Part shown: positions 54,881 to 64,000 of the stretch, in pieces
Layout of the letters: the number at the start of each line of letters is the position of its first letter
How positions within the stretch are numbered: the stretch's first letter is position 1
Assembly (NCBI GenBank): GCA_027563935.2
Contig: CM050450.1
Span: 93,308,439 to 93,372,438 of the forward strand
Direction: 5' to 3'
From: Costus lasius
Lineage: Eukaryota; Streptophyta; Magnoliopsida; Zingiberales; Costaceae
DNA length: 64,000 nt
The notes under the pieces: model-generated
What the model was told of the DNA's origin: nothing
Seen by the model: only the letters and a program-made list of their open reading frames with translations
Databases searched by the model: none
Program-made: the position numbers and the translations under genes

Positions 54881-56826
54881 ATGAACTTCAATGTGCGATC
54901 CCTACTGGAAAGGGAGAAGTTTGGTGGGCCAAACTTCTCAGACTGGTTTGGACACCTTAAGATTGTTCTTAAGGCAGAGAGGAAACTGTATGTCCTCGAG
55001 ACGGCTATACCGCCTCAGACCGCTCCGAACGCCGCAAGGGCGGTTCGGGAAGCCTATGAAAAGCATGTCAATGATAGCATTGATGTCGCTTGCCTGATGC
55101 TAGCGTCTATGACGCCACCGCTGCAGCGTCAGCATGAGGATATGTCGGCTATAGAAATTATTGTGAACCTCTAGATGCTGTATGCTGCACAGGCGAGGAC
55201 TGAACGCTATAATTTGACGAAGCTCTTCTTTCAGAGCAAACTGGCTGAAGGGAGCCCAGTGGGAGCTCACGTGCTCAAGATGATTGGGCACAAGGAAGCT
55301 CTAGAGAAACTGGGGCATACCATCAATCAGGAGCTCGCTGTAGATATTATTCTGCAGTCTCTCCCGCCTTCATTCGACGCGTTCATTATTAACTTTAATA
55401 TGAACAAAATCGATTGTACTCCGGCAGAGCTGCTGAATATGCTCTTGACTACTGAGGAAACTCTGAAGGGAAAGCCTTCGACCTCTGTCTTAATGGTTCC
55501 TTCTAGGAACAAGAAGAAAGGGAAGAAGGGCAAGGCCCCTGTCAAGAGCTACAGCAAGGCTCTGAAGTAGAAGGTTAAGCAGTCCAAGGAATACAGGTGT
55601 TTCCACTGTGGCCAGCTGGGTCACTGGAAAAAGGACTGTAAAGCGCTCCAAGGAGACAAGAGGGGAAGCATTGCTTCTGGCTCAGGTATTTACGTGACGG
55701 AAGTCATGGTTTCATCTTCTTCTATATCATGGGTGTTGGACACTGCATGTGGAGTTCACATTTGTTCAAATGTACAGGAACTCAAGAGAAGAAGACAGGT
55801 GGGACAGCATGAGGTGGACCTACGCGTTGGAAACGGGGCACGGGTTGCTGCTGTTGCTGTAGGAGACTATTTCATCTCTTTGCCATCTGGAATTGTATTA
55901 GAATTAAACAGTTGTTATTTTGTTCCCAGTATTACTAAAAATATTATCTCCATTCCTGCTCTTGTCAGGAAGGGTTTTTCCTTTGAATGCAATATTTCAA
56001 AGTGTGTTTTATCTTATGATAATATTGTTTATGCAACTGGTTCAATTAACAATGGATTATACATGTTGGACATGGAAAGTTCTATACAAAATGTTGATAT
56101 TAAGAAAGCCAAGAATGCTGATGACAGCACCTTGCTATGGCATAGTCGTTTAGGCCATATTAACAAGAAGCGCATTAAGCGGTTACATGATAATGGACTG
56201 CTGGGATCATTCTCCTATGAGGAGATTGATACATGCAAAGCTTGTTTAATGGGTAAAATGACGAAGTCCCCTTTTCCTAACAAAGGTCAAAGGGCTTCAG
56301 GTTTACTTGACCTTATACACAGTGATGTGTGTGGGCCATTTAATAAACATGCCAGAGGTGGCTATCAGTACTTCATTACCTTTACTGATGATTTCAGTAG
56401 ATATGGGTATGTCTATTTAATGAGACATAAAAGTGAATCTTTTGACAAGTTCAAAGAGTTCAAGAATGAAGTACAGAATCAGCTAGGCCGAAATATCAAG
56501 GCACTTCGTTCTGATCGAGGTGGGGAATACCTAAGTCGAGAATTTACTGACTATCTGAAGGAGTGTGGGATTATCTCACAGCTCACTCCGCCAGGAACAC
56601 CGCAATGAAATGGTGTGTCCGAGAGGAGAAATAGAACTCTACTTGATATGGTTCGTTCTATGATGAGTCAGGCTACTCTTCCTTACTCCTTTTGGGGATT
56701 TGCACTGGAGACAGCTGCAAAGGTACTAAACCGAGTGCCATCCAAGGCAGTTTCTAAGACTCCATATGAGTTATGGTATGGGAAACAGCCGAGCTTGACA
56801 TTTATCAGGATCTGGGGCTGCGAGGC
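54881..56826 (+). pseudogene. Copia-2 gag-pol, truncated, three nonsense codons
   Basis: One continuous frame colinear with Copia-1, with stops at 55172-55174 (TAG), 55568-55570 (TAG) and 56606-56608 (TGA, TGG in Copia-1). No frameshift is seen. The zinc knuckle is intact here (CFHCGQLGHWKKDC). Protease (LDTACGVHIC) and integrase up to RIWGCEA remain before Chromo-A cuts the gene. The three stops show loss of function after insertion. Confidence 0.9.
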
Positions 56827-58574
56827 TGATAGGGGGTGCTAAGCATGCACACATTCAAACAACGCGTTTTGAAAACATTTGATAGTTACGTATAGAATAA
56901 TGAAACCCCTTATACTAACGTAGTTGAAAATAGCTTGTTTTGAGTAGTTGTAGGTAAAAACCGAAATTAGGCAAGTAGCAAACTGAACTTAGAACCTATC
57001 ATGCAAGTCTAGGGCAAGTGTAAAACTGAATTGAAACCTATCATGCAATCTAGAGCTTGAAAAACAACACTATTCTAAGGGAGAGGCTCACCTTGCGCCC
57101 TTTGAGAATAGAAAGGGCGAACTTCCCGTTCTTCACCGGTCCAATGGTTGAACTCACGAAGTAGGGCCCTATGAGCTTACAACCATGGCATTACAGCATT
57201 CCCACACATGCGTGGGTGAGTATTTGACAAATATTAAGAGGCCTTTTACATTCACAACCAAGGGGGAGACTAGTTCTCCAAGTTCCCTTGCTAACAATCT
57301 AGAGACTAGCTATTAGAGGGGGGAGAGAGGGGAATGACGCCTTGCATAGCTTCTGATCCTTGTGCAACCTTCAAGAACAGGAGTGTGAGTGTAGATGGGT
57401 GCTCAAAAACATCAAGGAAACATCAATCAAGGGAGAGAAGAAACTTAGCTAACTTAAGGTGGTGCTTGGTCTCGGCATGGTGTAGATGACACCCCTTGGA
57501 GTCTCGGTTGGACTCAGCTCCTCCTCTTGGACTGAAGACTCTTCAAGGCTGATGAAAGGAGAGGGTGAGGGCTTCCAACTCAGGACCTTGAGCAAGTGGT
57601 GAAGAGGACTGAAGAGGGGAAGTGGAAGGGAGTTCTCGGTTAGTGTTGGAAGAGAGGGGGGGAAGAGTTGAGGTGACACACACCACTAGAAGACACACTT
57701 CTGGATTTTCTCTAAAACTATTCAACTGAACTCAAGCTTACAAAAGGGTACAGCAATATAGAAGACTCCCAACGGATATCTCCTGCTCTAGGCGCTCAAG
57801 ACAAACAAACAACAAACAAAAAACAAAACAGAATTCTGCACTTGCGCAGGGAGCATTGATGGGCTGCAACTTTCCTTGTTTGTGGGCTGCCCTCTTTGAA
57901 CTTTCTTTGGAGCTTTCCCCTAAGTGGTAAGGGGGGGATTAGCTGGCTAGGGGCACATTGAATAAGCTGATTCCCTTCTTTAAAGCTGGCGATCCTCTTG
58001 GAAGAAGTGGGCTGCAGATTTCTGGAATTGGGTAGGCAACTTCCTGCACTTGGGGGTGGTGTTGTGGCTGACCCCTTTCCTTGCTTGTAGGCTGTCCTTT
58101 ACCCTCAAGGGCTGCTGAATACCTGGCGCAAACATCTTGACTTGAGCCCCTTCCTCAAGTAGAAAGGGCTGTTGGAGATGAAGACAAAATGGATCCACAT
58201 GGATGACAACATGGAGGGTGAAACTTGGGTGGATTTGTTGAGAGTATACTTCATGATGGGTTGGGTTTGAGCTTGGCGCCTCCTTGATGTATCTTGACCT
58301 GATTTTGACTTGAGTCCCCAAATGTAGTGCCCTAATCTATTACATTAATTGCATGAACTAACCTACCATACATAAGTGGCGAAACCTAGAAATGTAGCTA
58401 CTTGGTGTAAGTTGAGGGTGGATCTAACCTACCTCATGATGCACCCTAATCTAAGACAAAATAAGCAAAATGGGGTCCTAAGGAAGCCAAGTCTAGGGGC
58501 TAGGATAGCCATACCTAGAGGGCTTCTTTCGAACCCGGGCGGACCTCCGAAGATCCTGCCTCGGTCCCACATCA
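56827..58574 (-). repeat. Chromo-A 3' LTR (overlaps the pol end)
   Basis: 1748 bp. Minus-strand start TGATGTGGGACCGAGG at 58574, end CACCCCCTATCA at 56827. The start was set by TG..CA ends, the preceding purine stretch GGGAGAGC, and the homologous solo LTR at 24518-26143 whose target duplication fixes its edge at the same protein position. The last 26 pol codons lie inside. Bases 56827-57545 match 63282-64000. Confidence 0.85.
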
Positions 58575-61500
58575 GCTCTCCCGGGGTGAGAAGAATTCTC
58601 CTCTGGAGAATTGTCTTTGTACCCTTGGAGAAGCTCAGGTGCAGACCTAGCAAGTTCTTCCTCGGGAAGCCATGCCTCCTCACCATCAGTAAATTTGACG
58701 CGGTAATAAAGCTGTACCTCGTCAGGGGTGAGTCGGGTCTGGTCCTCGTGTATGGCCTCAATTTCTGGCTCGCGGCAGATGTCGGGTTCTTGTATGGAGA
58801 GAGGTGGATGATAAAGCGTCAGATCCTCCACATTGATGGTGGAGGATATCCCCAATTCTGGGGGTAGATCCAATAGGTAGGCGTTGTTGTTGACCCTCTT
58901 CAAAATAGAGAAGGGCCCGATCCCCTTCGCGTCCAACTTGCGACCGTGTCCTTGGATACGCTCCTCCCGGACCCGCAACATTACCTGGTCCCCTACAGAA
59001 AATACCTTCTCTCGGCGTCGTTTATTAGTATCATCACGGTATTGATTAACAGAATCCTGAATCTTGCTAAATAACTCATGATGTAACTGTGAAATATGGA
59101 AAGCATAATCTCGGGCCGAAATAGAAGTCTTGCAATGCTTAGGGGCAGTAAATAGATCAATGGGCTTATTAGGTTGGTACCCTAAGTTTGCCTGGAAGGG
59201 AGACAGGCCAGTAGTCCTATTTGGAACACTATTGTAGGAGAATTCAGCTGTGGGCAACAGCTTGTCCCAATCACTGGGGTGTTCTCCTACGAGACTCCTA
59301 AGGATGCTCCCAAGTGATCTGTTGACCACTTCGGTCTGCCCATCCGTCTGGGGATGGTAGGCCGTTGAGAACTTCAGCTTTGTGCCTAGCAGAGCCCATA
59401 GTGTCCTCCAAAAATGGCTAACGAACCTGGTGTCTCTATCCGAAACTATAGTGAGAGGGGTACCATGCAGCCTAACAATGTCTCTAAAGAAGATCCTGGC
59501 CATATGGGAGGCATCGGTAGTCTTAGTGCAAGGTATAAAATGTGCCATTTTGGTAAACCTATCTACCACGACATAAATAGAGTCATGCCTAGCTGCAGTC
59601 CTAGGCAATCCTAGAACAAAGTCCATACTGATATCCTGCCATGGTGCCTGGGGAATGGGCAGAGGGGTGTACAGTCCAAAATTGTGCTTCTGGACCTTGG
59701 TGGATTGACAGGTCCCACAATGCCTAACTATCTTGGCCACATCTCGGTAGAGTCTAGGCCAAAAGAACCGCTCCTCTACCAAAGCGCGGGTCTTTTCTCG
59801 ACCGTGGTGCCCAGCAGACCCTCCCCCATGGAGTTCCCAAATGAGGAAATCCCGGATTGAGGTCTTAGGCACGCAAAGTGTCGGCCCAAGAAAAAGATAC
59901 CCATCCTTAAGGGTGTATAGAGGGTGACTCATGGCATCCCTAGTTAGGTCAGCATATATAGTAGAAAAATCAGGGCAATCTAAATAAGTAGCTTTCATAT
60001 GATCAAATCCTACAAGCTCAGCATGCATAGTTTGCAAAATGAAGACTACCCTACTTAAAGCATCAGCAACTTTGTTGTTAACTCCAGACTTGTGTTTTAG
60101 GACAAAAGTGTACTGCTGTAGATACTCTACCCATTTAGCATGTCTCGCATTGAGTTTTCTTTGGGCACTAAGGTAAGATAGGGCTTGGTGATCACTATTT
60201 AATGTAAACTCATGGTGGAGAAGGTAGTGCCGCCAATGCCTCAAAGATTGAACCACGGCATAGAACTCTTTGTCGTAGGTTGAGTACTTCTGCTTGGCCT
60301 CATTCAGCTTTTCACTGAAGAAGGCAATAGGGTGACCTTCTTGGCTGAGGGTCCCACCTATGCCAATGCCAGAAGCATCGCAATCAACCTCAAAGACCTT
60401 GCCAAAGTCAGGCAATCTTAAAACAGGGGCAGAGGTCATCCTACTTTTAAGTTCAGTGAAGGCTCTATTGGCAGACTTAGTCCAACTAAAGTCCCCTTGT
60501 TTCATGCAATTGGTGATAGGAGCTACTATGGTGCTAAAATTCCGTATAAACCTACGGTAGAAGGTAGCAAGGCCATGGAAACTCCTAACTTCAGTGAGGG
60601 TTTTGGGTTCTGGCCAGTCTAGTATGGCTTGGACCTTAGATGGATCAGCTTGAAGCCCTAAATCCGAAACAATGAACCCTAGAAAGACAACTTTGGGAGA
60701 TAGGAAAGAACACTTCTTCAAGTTAACATAAAGCTTTTCATCTCTAAGGAGGGTTAGGGTTTGCCTTAAGTGCTCTAAGTGCTCCTCCTGTGACTTACTA
60801 TAGATAAGTATGTCATCAAAGTACACAACTAGGAATTTCCCTATGTAGGGTCTAAGCACTTGGGTCATAAGCCTCATGAATGTGGAAGGGGCATTGGTTA
60901 GCCCAAAAGGCATGACTAACCACTCATATAGACCATCCTTGGTTTTGAATGCGGTCTTCCACTCATCCCCTTCCCTTATCCTGACTTGATGGTACCCACT
61001 CCTAAGGTCGAGCTTGGAGAACCACTTGGATCCTACTAACATATCTAGCATATCATCAAGTCTAGGTATGGGAAACCTATACTTGATAGTAATCTTGTTG
61101 ATGGCTCTACAATCTATGCACATGCGCCAGCTGCCATCCTTCTTTGGGGTAAGAAGGGCTGGGACGGCGCAGGGACTTAGGCTTTCCCTTATGTAACCCT
61201 TACACATCAAGTCATCTACTTGTCTTTTAAGCTCCGCATGTTCGGTAGGGTTCATCCTATAGTGAGGTAGGTTGGGAAGAGAGGATCCAGGTACTAGGTC
61301 TATGGCATGTTGTATATCCCTAAGGGGTGGCAGTCCTTCAGGGAGGTCCTCGGGAGTGAGCTCACTAAATTCCTGGAGCAAGGCTTCTACTTCGGGAGAA
61401 GGTTTCTCTTCTACTTCGGGGTTGATTTCTTTGATGACTAAGGTATACAGGGGTTGATCTTCTATGATCTCCTTAGTGAAGGTCTGGGGCCTTATAAGTT

Positions 61501-63133
61501 GAACGGTGGGCTGACTACTCTTGGGTTCCTCTACCTTACCCTTACTAGTTGTAGCTCTAAGCTCTTTGGGAAGAGAAGGTTTTAACCTAATCTTTTGCTC
61601 CTTATGGTTAAAGACATATGTGTTTGTCCTGCCGTAGTGGACAACGTCCATGTCATAGAGCCAAGGGCGGCCTAACAGGATTTGGGCTACATCCATGGTG
61701 AGGACGTCACACCAAACCTTATCCTCATATGTGCCAAATTGGATAGGCACAAGGCATCTATGGGTCACTGGAACACTAGTTTGGTTGACCCAGGAAATGT
61801 TGTAAGGGCTAGGTCGGGGTTCCATTTTGAGATTCAGTTTAGTAGCAGCTATGTGGGAGACAGCATTGAGACTGCTTCCTCCATCAATGACCACCTTGCA
61901 CATGTGACCATGGCATTTGGTGTAGGTGTGGAAGATACTAGTCCGGCGCCAGTCTTCAGTGGGGGTAGGTTTGACAAGGGTACACCTAACTACCCCTAAG
62001 GTGTTGAAGATATCATCACTACTGTCATAGTCATTGACTTCAATCTCTTGATCAGGGTCCCCCTCTAAGGTGGGTTCAGGGTCTATGTTTTCCTCAGTTA
62101 GGACCATGACTTTCTTAGGGCAGTCCTTCGCAAGATGTCCCCTTTGCCTACAGTTAAAACAAGCGGGGGGGTTTTCTATATTTTGAGCAGGCCTAGGCTT
62201 GGGGGCTGAGCTAGAAGGTTGGTGTATAGGAGCGGGCCTATAGATAGGCCGGGAAGGGAGAGTCTCCTTCCTATTCTTAAGTTCCTGTTCAACCTCTATG
62301 GCCCTTTGATAAGCTATCTCGGGGGTGTCTAATTGGAAATAGGTTAACGCTCTTTTAATGTCAGATCTAAGGCCATTCTTGAATCTACTTAGGATCATAC
62401 CTGGGTCTTCATTGACCTCACACCTAATGAGAAGCTCTTCTAACTTGGTTTGGTAGGCTTCTACCGTAGAGGAACCTTGAGTGTGACTACCGAGTTCGTC
62501 TTTAAGCTTTTGCATGAAGCCGGGGGGAACATACTTTTGCCTAAGTAGGAATTTCATCTCATCCCACGACTCGACGGGTGGCTTACCATCCCTTTCTATG
62601 GTTCTCTCAACATGGGTCCAATAGAGTCTAGCGGGTCCTTCTAGTAAGCACTTTGTGAACCTAACCTTACTTTCGTTGTGCACAAGGCTATAGTCAAAGT
62701 ATTGATCTAGCTTTGTGGTCCAATCTAGGAATTCCTTAGGGTTAAGGGACCCACTAAAAGTAGGGGGGTTGATCTTGATGGCACGTTGCACATCATGATC
62801 CCTAGGTCTATGATAGGGTGGTTGTTGAGCATAAGGCCCTCCCCATTCGGTTTGAGCATAATTGACTCTAGGGGTGTGTGAGGGAGGTCCTAGGTCATTT
62901 GGTTCCCTCGTGTGGGATCCACTATTAGGTCGGCTAGTATTTTGGGGATCCATTTTTGAGTTAGACTCTAGGGTGTTAAGCCTATTGTCTATGACACCTA
63001 TGGAGTGTTGAAGGGATGCTAGGGTTTCTTTAATGGAGGCCATATCAATTGAGAGGGCACTCACCTCATGGTCAATAGCTTGATTGAGACCATAGGGAGC
63101 ACCGGATCTAGTAGCCATTGTTTTTGAAAACAA
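58493..63133 (-). CDS. Chromo-A gag-pol polyprotein, intact, 1546 codons
   Basis: The open frame starts at 63133; the more likely start is Met 6 (63118, MATRSGAPYG). Domains: a helical N-terminus about 20-60; retrotrans-gag about 115-285; zinc knuckle C325-x2-C328-x4-H333-x4-C338; protease with IDGGSS at 416 (DGG variant common in chromoviruses) and LLGRPWLYD; RT with MCIDCRAIN and YFDD 771-774; RNase H from D917 with ADALSRV; integrase zinc ending C1139/C1142; core D1171, D1232, E1268 (D,D-35-E). C-terminal chromodomain-like QLYYRVKFTDGEEAWLPEEE (1474-1493), then a basic tail LRRSARVRKKPSRYGYPSP encoded in the LTR. No disruption seen. CRM versus Reina assignment is tentative. Confidence 0.95.
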   Translation of the reverse strand: MFSKTMATRSGAPYGLNQAIDHEVSALSIDMASIKETLASLQHSIGVIDNRLNTLESNSKMDPQNTSRPNSGSHTREPNDLGPPSHTPRVNYAQTEWGGPYAQQPPYHRPRDHDVQRAIKINPPTFSGSLNPKEFLDWTTKLDQYFDYSLVHNESKVRFTKCLLEGPARLYWTHVERTIERDGKPPVESWDEMKFLLRQKYVPPGFMQKLKDELGSHTQGSSTVEAYQTKLEELLIRCEVNEDPGMILSRFKNGLRSDIKRALTYFQLDTPEIAYQRAIEVEQELKNRKETLPSRPIYRPAPIHQPSSSAPKPRPAQNIENPPACFNCRQRGHLAKDCPKKVMVLTEENIDPEPTLEGDPDQEIEVNDYDSSDDIFNTLGVVRCTLVKPTPTEDWRRTSIFHTYTKCHGHMCKVVIDGGSSLNAVSHIAATKLNLKMEPRPSPYNISWVNQTSVPVTHRCLVPIQFGTYEDKVWCDVLTMDVAQILLGRPWLYDMDVVHYGRTNTYVFNHKEQKIRLKPSLPKELRATTSKGKVEEPKSSQPTVQLIRPQTFTKEIIEDQPLYTLVIKEINPEVEEKPSPEVEALLQEFSELTPEDLPEGLPPLRDIQHAIDLVPGSSLPNLPHYRMNPTEHAELKRQVDDLMCKGYIRESLSPCAVPALLTPKKDGSWRMCIDCRAINKITIKYRFPIPRLDDMLDMLVGSKWFSKLDLRSGYHQVRIREGDEWKTAFKTKDGLYEWLVMPFGLTNAPSTFMRLMTQVLRPYIGKFLVVYFDDILIYSKSQEEHLEHLRQTLTLLRDEKLYVNLKKCSFLSPKVVFLGFIVSDLGLQADPSKVQAILDWPEPKTLTEVRSFHGLATFYRRFIRNFSTIVAPITNCMKQGDFSWTKSANRAFTELKSRMTSAPVLRLPDFGKVFEVDCDASGIGIGGTLSQEGHPIAFFSEKLNEAKQKYSTYDKEFYAVVQSLRHWRHYLLHHEFTLNSDHQALSYLSAQRKLNARHAKWVEYLQQYTFVLKHKSGVNNKVADALSRVVFILQTMHAELVGFDHMKATYLDCPDFSTIYADLTRDAMSHPLYTLKDGYLFLGPTLCVPKTSIRDFLIWELHGGGSAGHHGREKTRALVEERFFWPRLYRDVAKIVRHCGTCQSTKVQKHNFGLYTPLPIPQAPWQDISMDFVLGLPRTAARHDSIYVVVDRFTKMAHFIPCTKTTDASHMARIFFRDIVRLHGTPLTIVSDRDTRFVSHFWRTLWALLGTKLKFSTAYHPQTDGQTEVVNRSLGSILRSLVGEHPSDWDKLLPTAEFSYNSVPNRTTGLSPFQANLGYQPNKPIDLFTAPKHCKTSISARDYAFHISQLHHELFSKIQDSVNQYRDDTNKRRREKVFSVGDQVMLRVREERIQGHGRKLDAKGIGPFSILKRVNNNAYLLDLPPELGISSTINVEDLTLYHPPLSIQEPDICREPEIEAIHEDQTRLTPDEVQLYYRVKFTDGEEAWLPEEELARSAPELLQGYKDNSPEENSSHPGRADVGPRQDLRRSARVRKKPSRYGYPSP

Positions 63134-63266
63134 ATAGAGTTTTGAAAATAGATCCTAAGGTGGTAAATATATCTACTCAAGTTCTTTCAAGCACCTAGGT
63201 CCAAAATCGTCCTAGTAGTAGGAAAATAAAGTTTTGGTCTTATAAAATCCTACTCTAAGAGCCTAA

Positions 63267-63278
63267 GCTCTGATACCA
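63267..63278 (-). promoter_or_regulatory. Chromo-A primer-binding site (initiator Met tRNA)
   Basis: TGGTATCAGAGC on the minus strand, three bases inside the 5' LTR edge at 63282. Confidence 0.93.
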
Positions 63279-63281
63279 AGA

Positions 63282-64000
63282 TGATAGGGGGTGCTAAGCA
63301 TGCACACATTCAAACAACGCGTTTTGAAAACATTTGATAGTTACGTATAGAATAATGAAACCCCTTATACTAACGTAGTTGAAAATAGCTTGTTTTGAGT
63401 AGTTGTAGGTAAAAACCGAAATTAGGCAAGTAGCAAACTGAACTTAGAACCTATCATGCAAGTCTAGGGCAAGTGTAAAACTGAATTGAAACCTATCATG
63501 CAATCTAGAGCTTGAAAAACAACACTATTCTAAGGGAGAGGCTCACCTTGCGCCCTTTGAGAATAGAAAGGGCGAACTTCCCGTTCTTCACCGGTCCAAT
63601 GGTTGAACTCACGAAGTAGGGCCCTATGAGCTTACAACCATGGCATTACAGCATTCCCACACATGCGTGGGTGAGTATTTGACAAATATTAAGAGGCCTT
63701 TTACATTCACAACCAAGGGGGAGACTAGTTCTCCAAGTTCCCTTGCTAACAATCTAGAGACTAGCTATTAGAGGGGGGAGAGAGGGGAATGACGCCTTGC
63801 ATAGCTTCTGATCCTTGTGCAACCTTCAAGAACAGGAGTGTGAGTGTAGATGGGTGCTCAAAAACATCAAGGAAACATCAATCAAGGGAGAGAAGAAACT
63901 TAGCTAACTTAAGGTGGTGCTTGGTCTCGGCATGGTGTAGATGACACCCCTTGGAGTCTCGGTTGGACTCAGCTCCTCCTCTTGGACTGAAGACTCTTCA
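63282..64000 (-). repeat. Chromo-A 5' LTR, partial
   Basis: Minus-strand end CACCCCCTATCA at 63282. The visible 719 bp equal the corresponding part of the 3' LTR. About 1030 bp more are expected outside the window. Confidence 0.93.

Larger units (their letters stand above)
51389..56826 (+). mobile_element. Copia-2: Ty1/copia element, 3' part cut by Chromo-A
   Basis: 5' LTR, primer site, 1.8 kb leader and gag-pol to the integrase, where Chromo-A interrupts at 56826/56827. The expected left target site is TAAGG (51384-51388), which interrupts the inverted LTR. The remaining pol, the 3' LTR and the second duplicate should lie beyond the window. Confidence 0.88.
56827..64000 (-). mobile_element. 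Chromo-A: intact CRM/Reina-like chromovirus (5' LTR runs off window)
   Basis: 3' LTR 56827-58574, gag-pol 58493-63133 and primer site 63267-63278, with the 5' LTR from 63282 to beyond 64000. The 719 LTR bases available from both copies are identical by eye. With an open gag-pol, primer site and LTRs it has what an autonomous element needs. Left flank GAGGC (56822-56826) should be repeated just past the 5' LTR, near 65030. It inserted in Copia-2 integrase. Confidence 0.94.

Overview
This window is plant nuclear heterochromatin built almost entirely of LTR retrotransposons inserted into one another. I found no host gene, rRNA, tRNA gene or CRISPR array. The plant origin rests on the element families: Athila-type Ty3/gypsy elements (aspartate-tRNA-like primer site TGGCGCCGTTGCCGGGGA, plant-specific post-pol motif), Tekay/Del-type and CRM/Reina-like chromoviruses (initiator-Met primer sites), and a Ty1/copia family with 1.7 kb LTRs. 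The species cannot be named from the sequence.

Layout. (1) 1-6330: the 3' part of a decayed + strand Athila element (Athila-1: protease end, RT, RNase H, integrase, long spacer, 3' LTR). (2) About 6331-44075: a much interrupted minus-strand Athila element (Athila-C) read right to left: gag scrap 43799-44075, pol 19480-22246, post-pol spacer 18433-19480, an ATHILA ORF-1-like third ORF 10040-11404, and a 3' terminal region ending at 7127. Inserted in it are a solo LTR (7428-8977); a non-autonomous + strand Athila (Athila-D, 11464-18427), itself split by a Tekay-type solo LTR (12141-14534); and a minus-strand chromovirus (Chromo-B, 22247-43754). Chromo-B in turn received a solo LTR of another chromovirus family (24518-26143) and a copia solo LTR (27705-40312). 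The copia solo LTR was then split by a young Tekay element (28145-38797). (3) 44081-56826: copia territory: copy 1 lacks its 5' LTR but has a full 1293-codon gag-pol ORF; then an inverted LTR fragment; then copy 2 (LTR, primer site, leader, gag-pol with three nonsense codons). (4) 56827-64000: a structurally intact minus-strand chromovirus (Chromo-A) inserted in copia copy 2, with an unbroken 1546-codon gag-pol; its 5' LTR runs off the window.

Six insertions have matching 5-bp target-site duplications on both sides, so the nesting order is read directly from the sequence. By LTR identity the youngest events are Chromo-A (719 of 719 comparable LTR bases identical by eye) and Tekay (four substitutions and one 2-bp length change over 3.47 kb). 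Chromo-B and the Athila elements are much older.

Nothing here is a new host system. The points most worth following are: a basic C-terminal peptide of Chromo-A-type integrases encoded inside the LTR and also preserved in a separate solo LTR; a recently mobile Tekay copy lacking protease and zinc knuckle; palindrome arrays at two places in Athila-C, one beside a possible internal promoter for the third ORF; and an inverted pair of copia LTRs able to form a long hairpin RNA.
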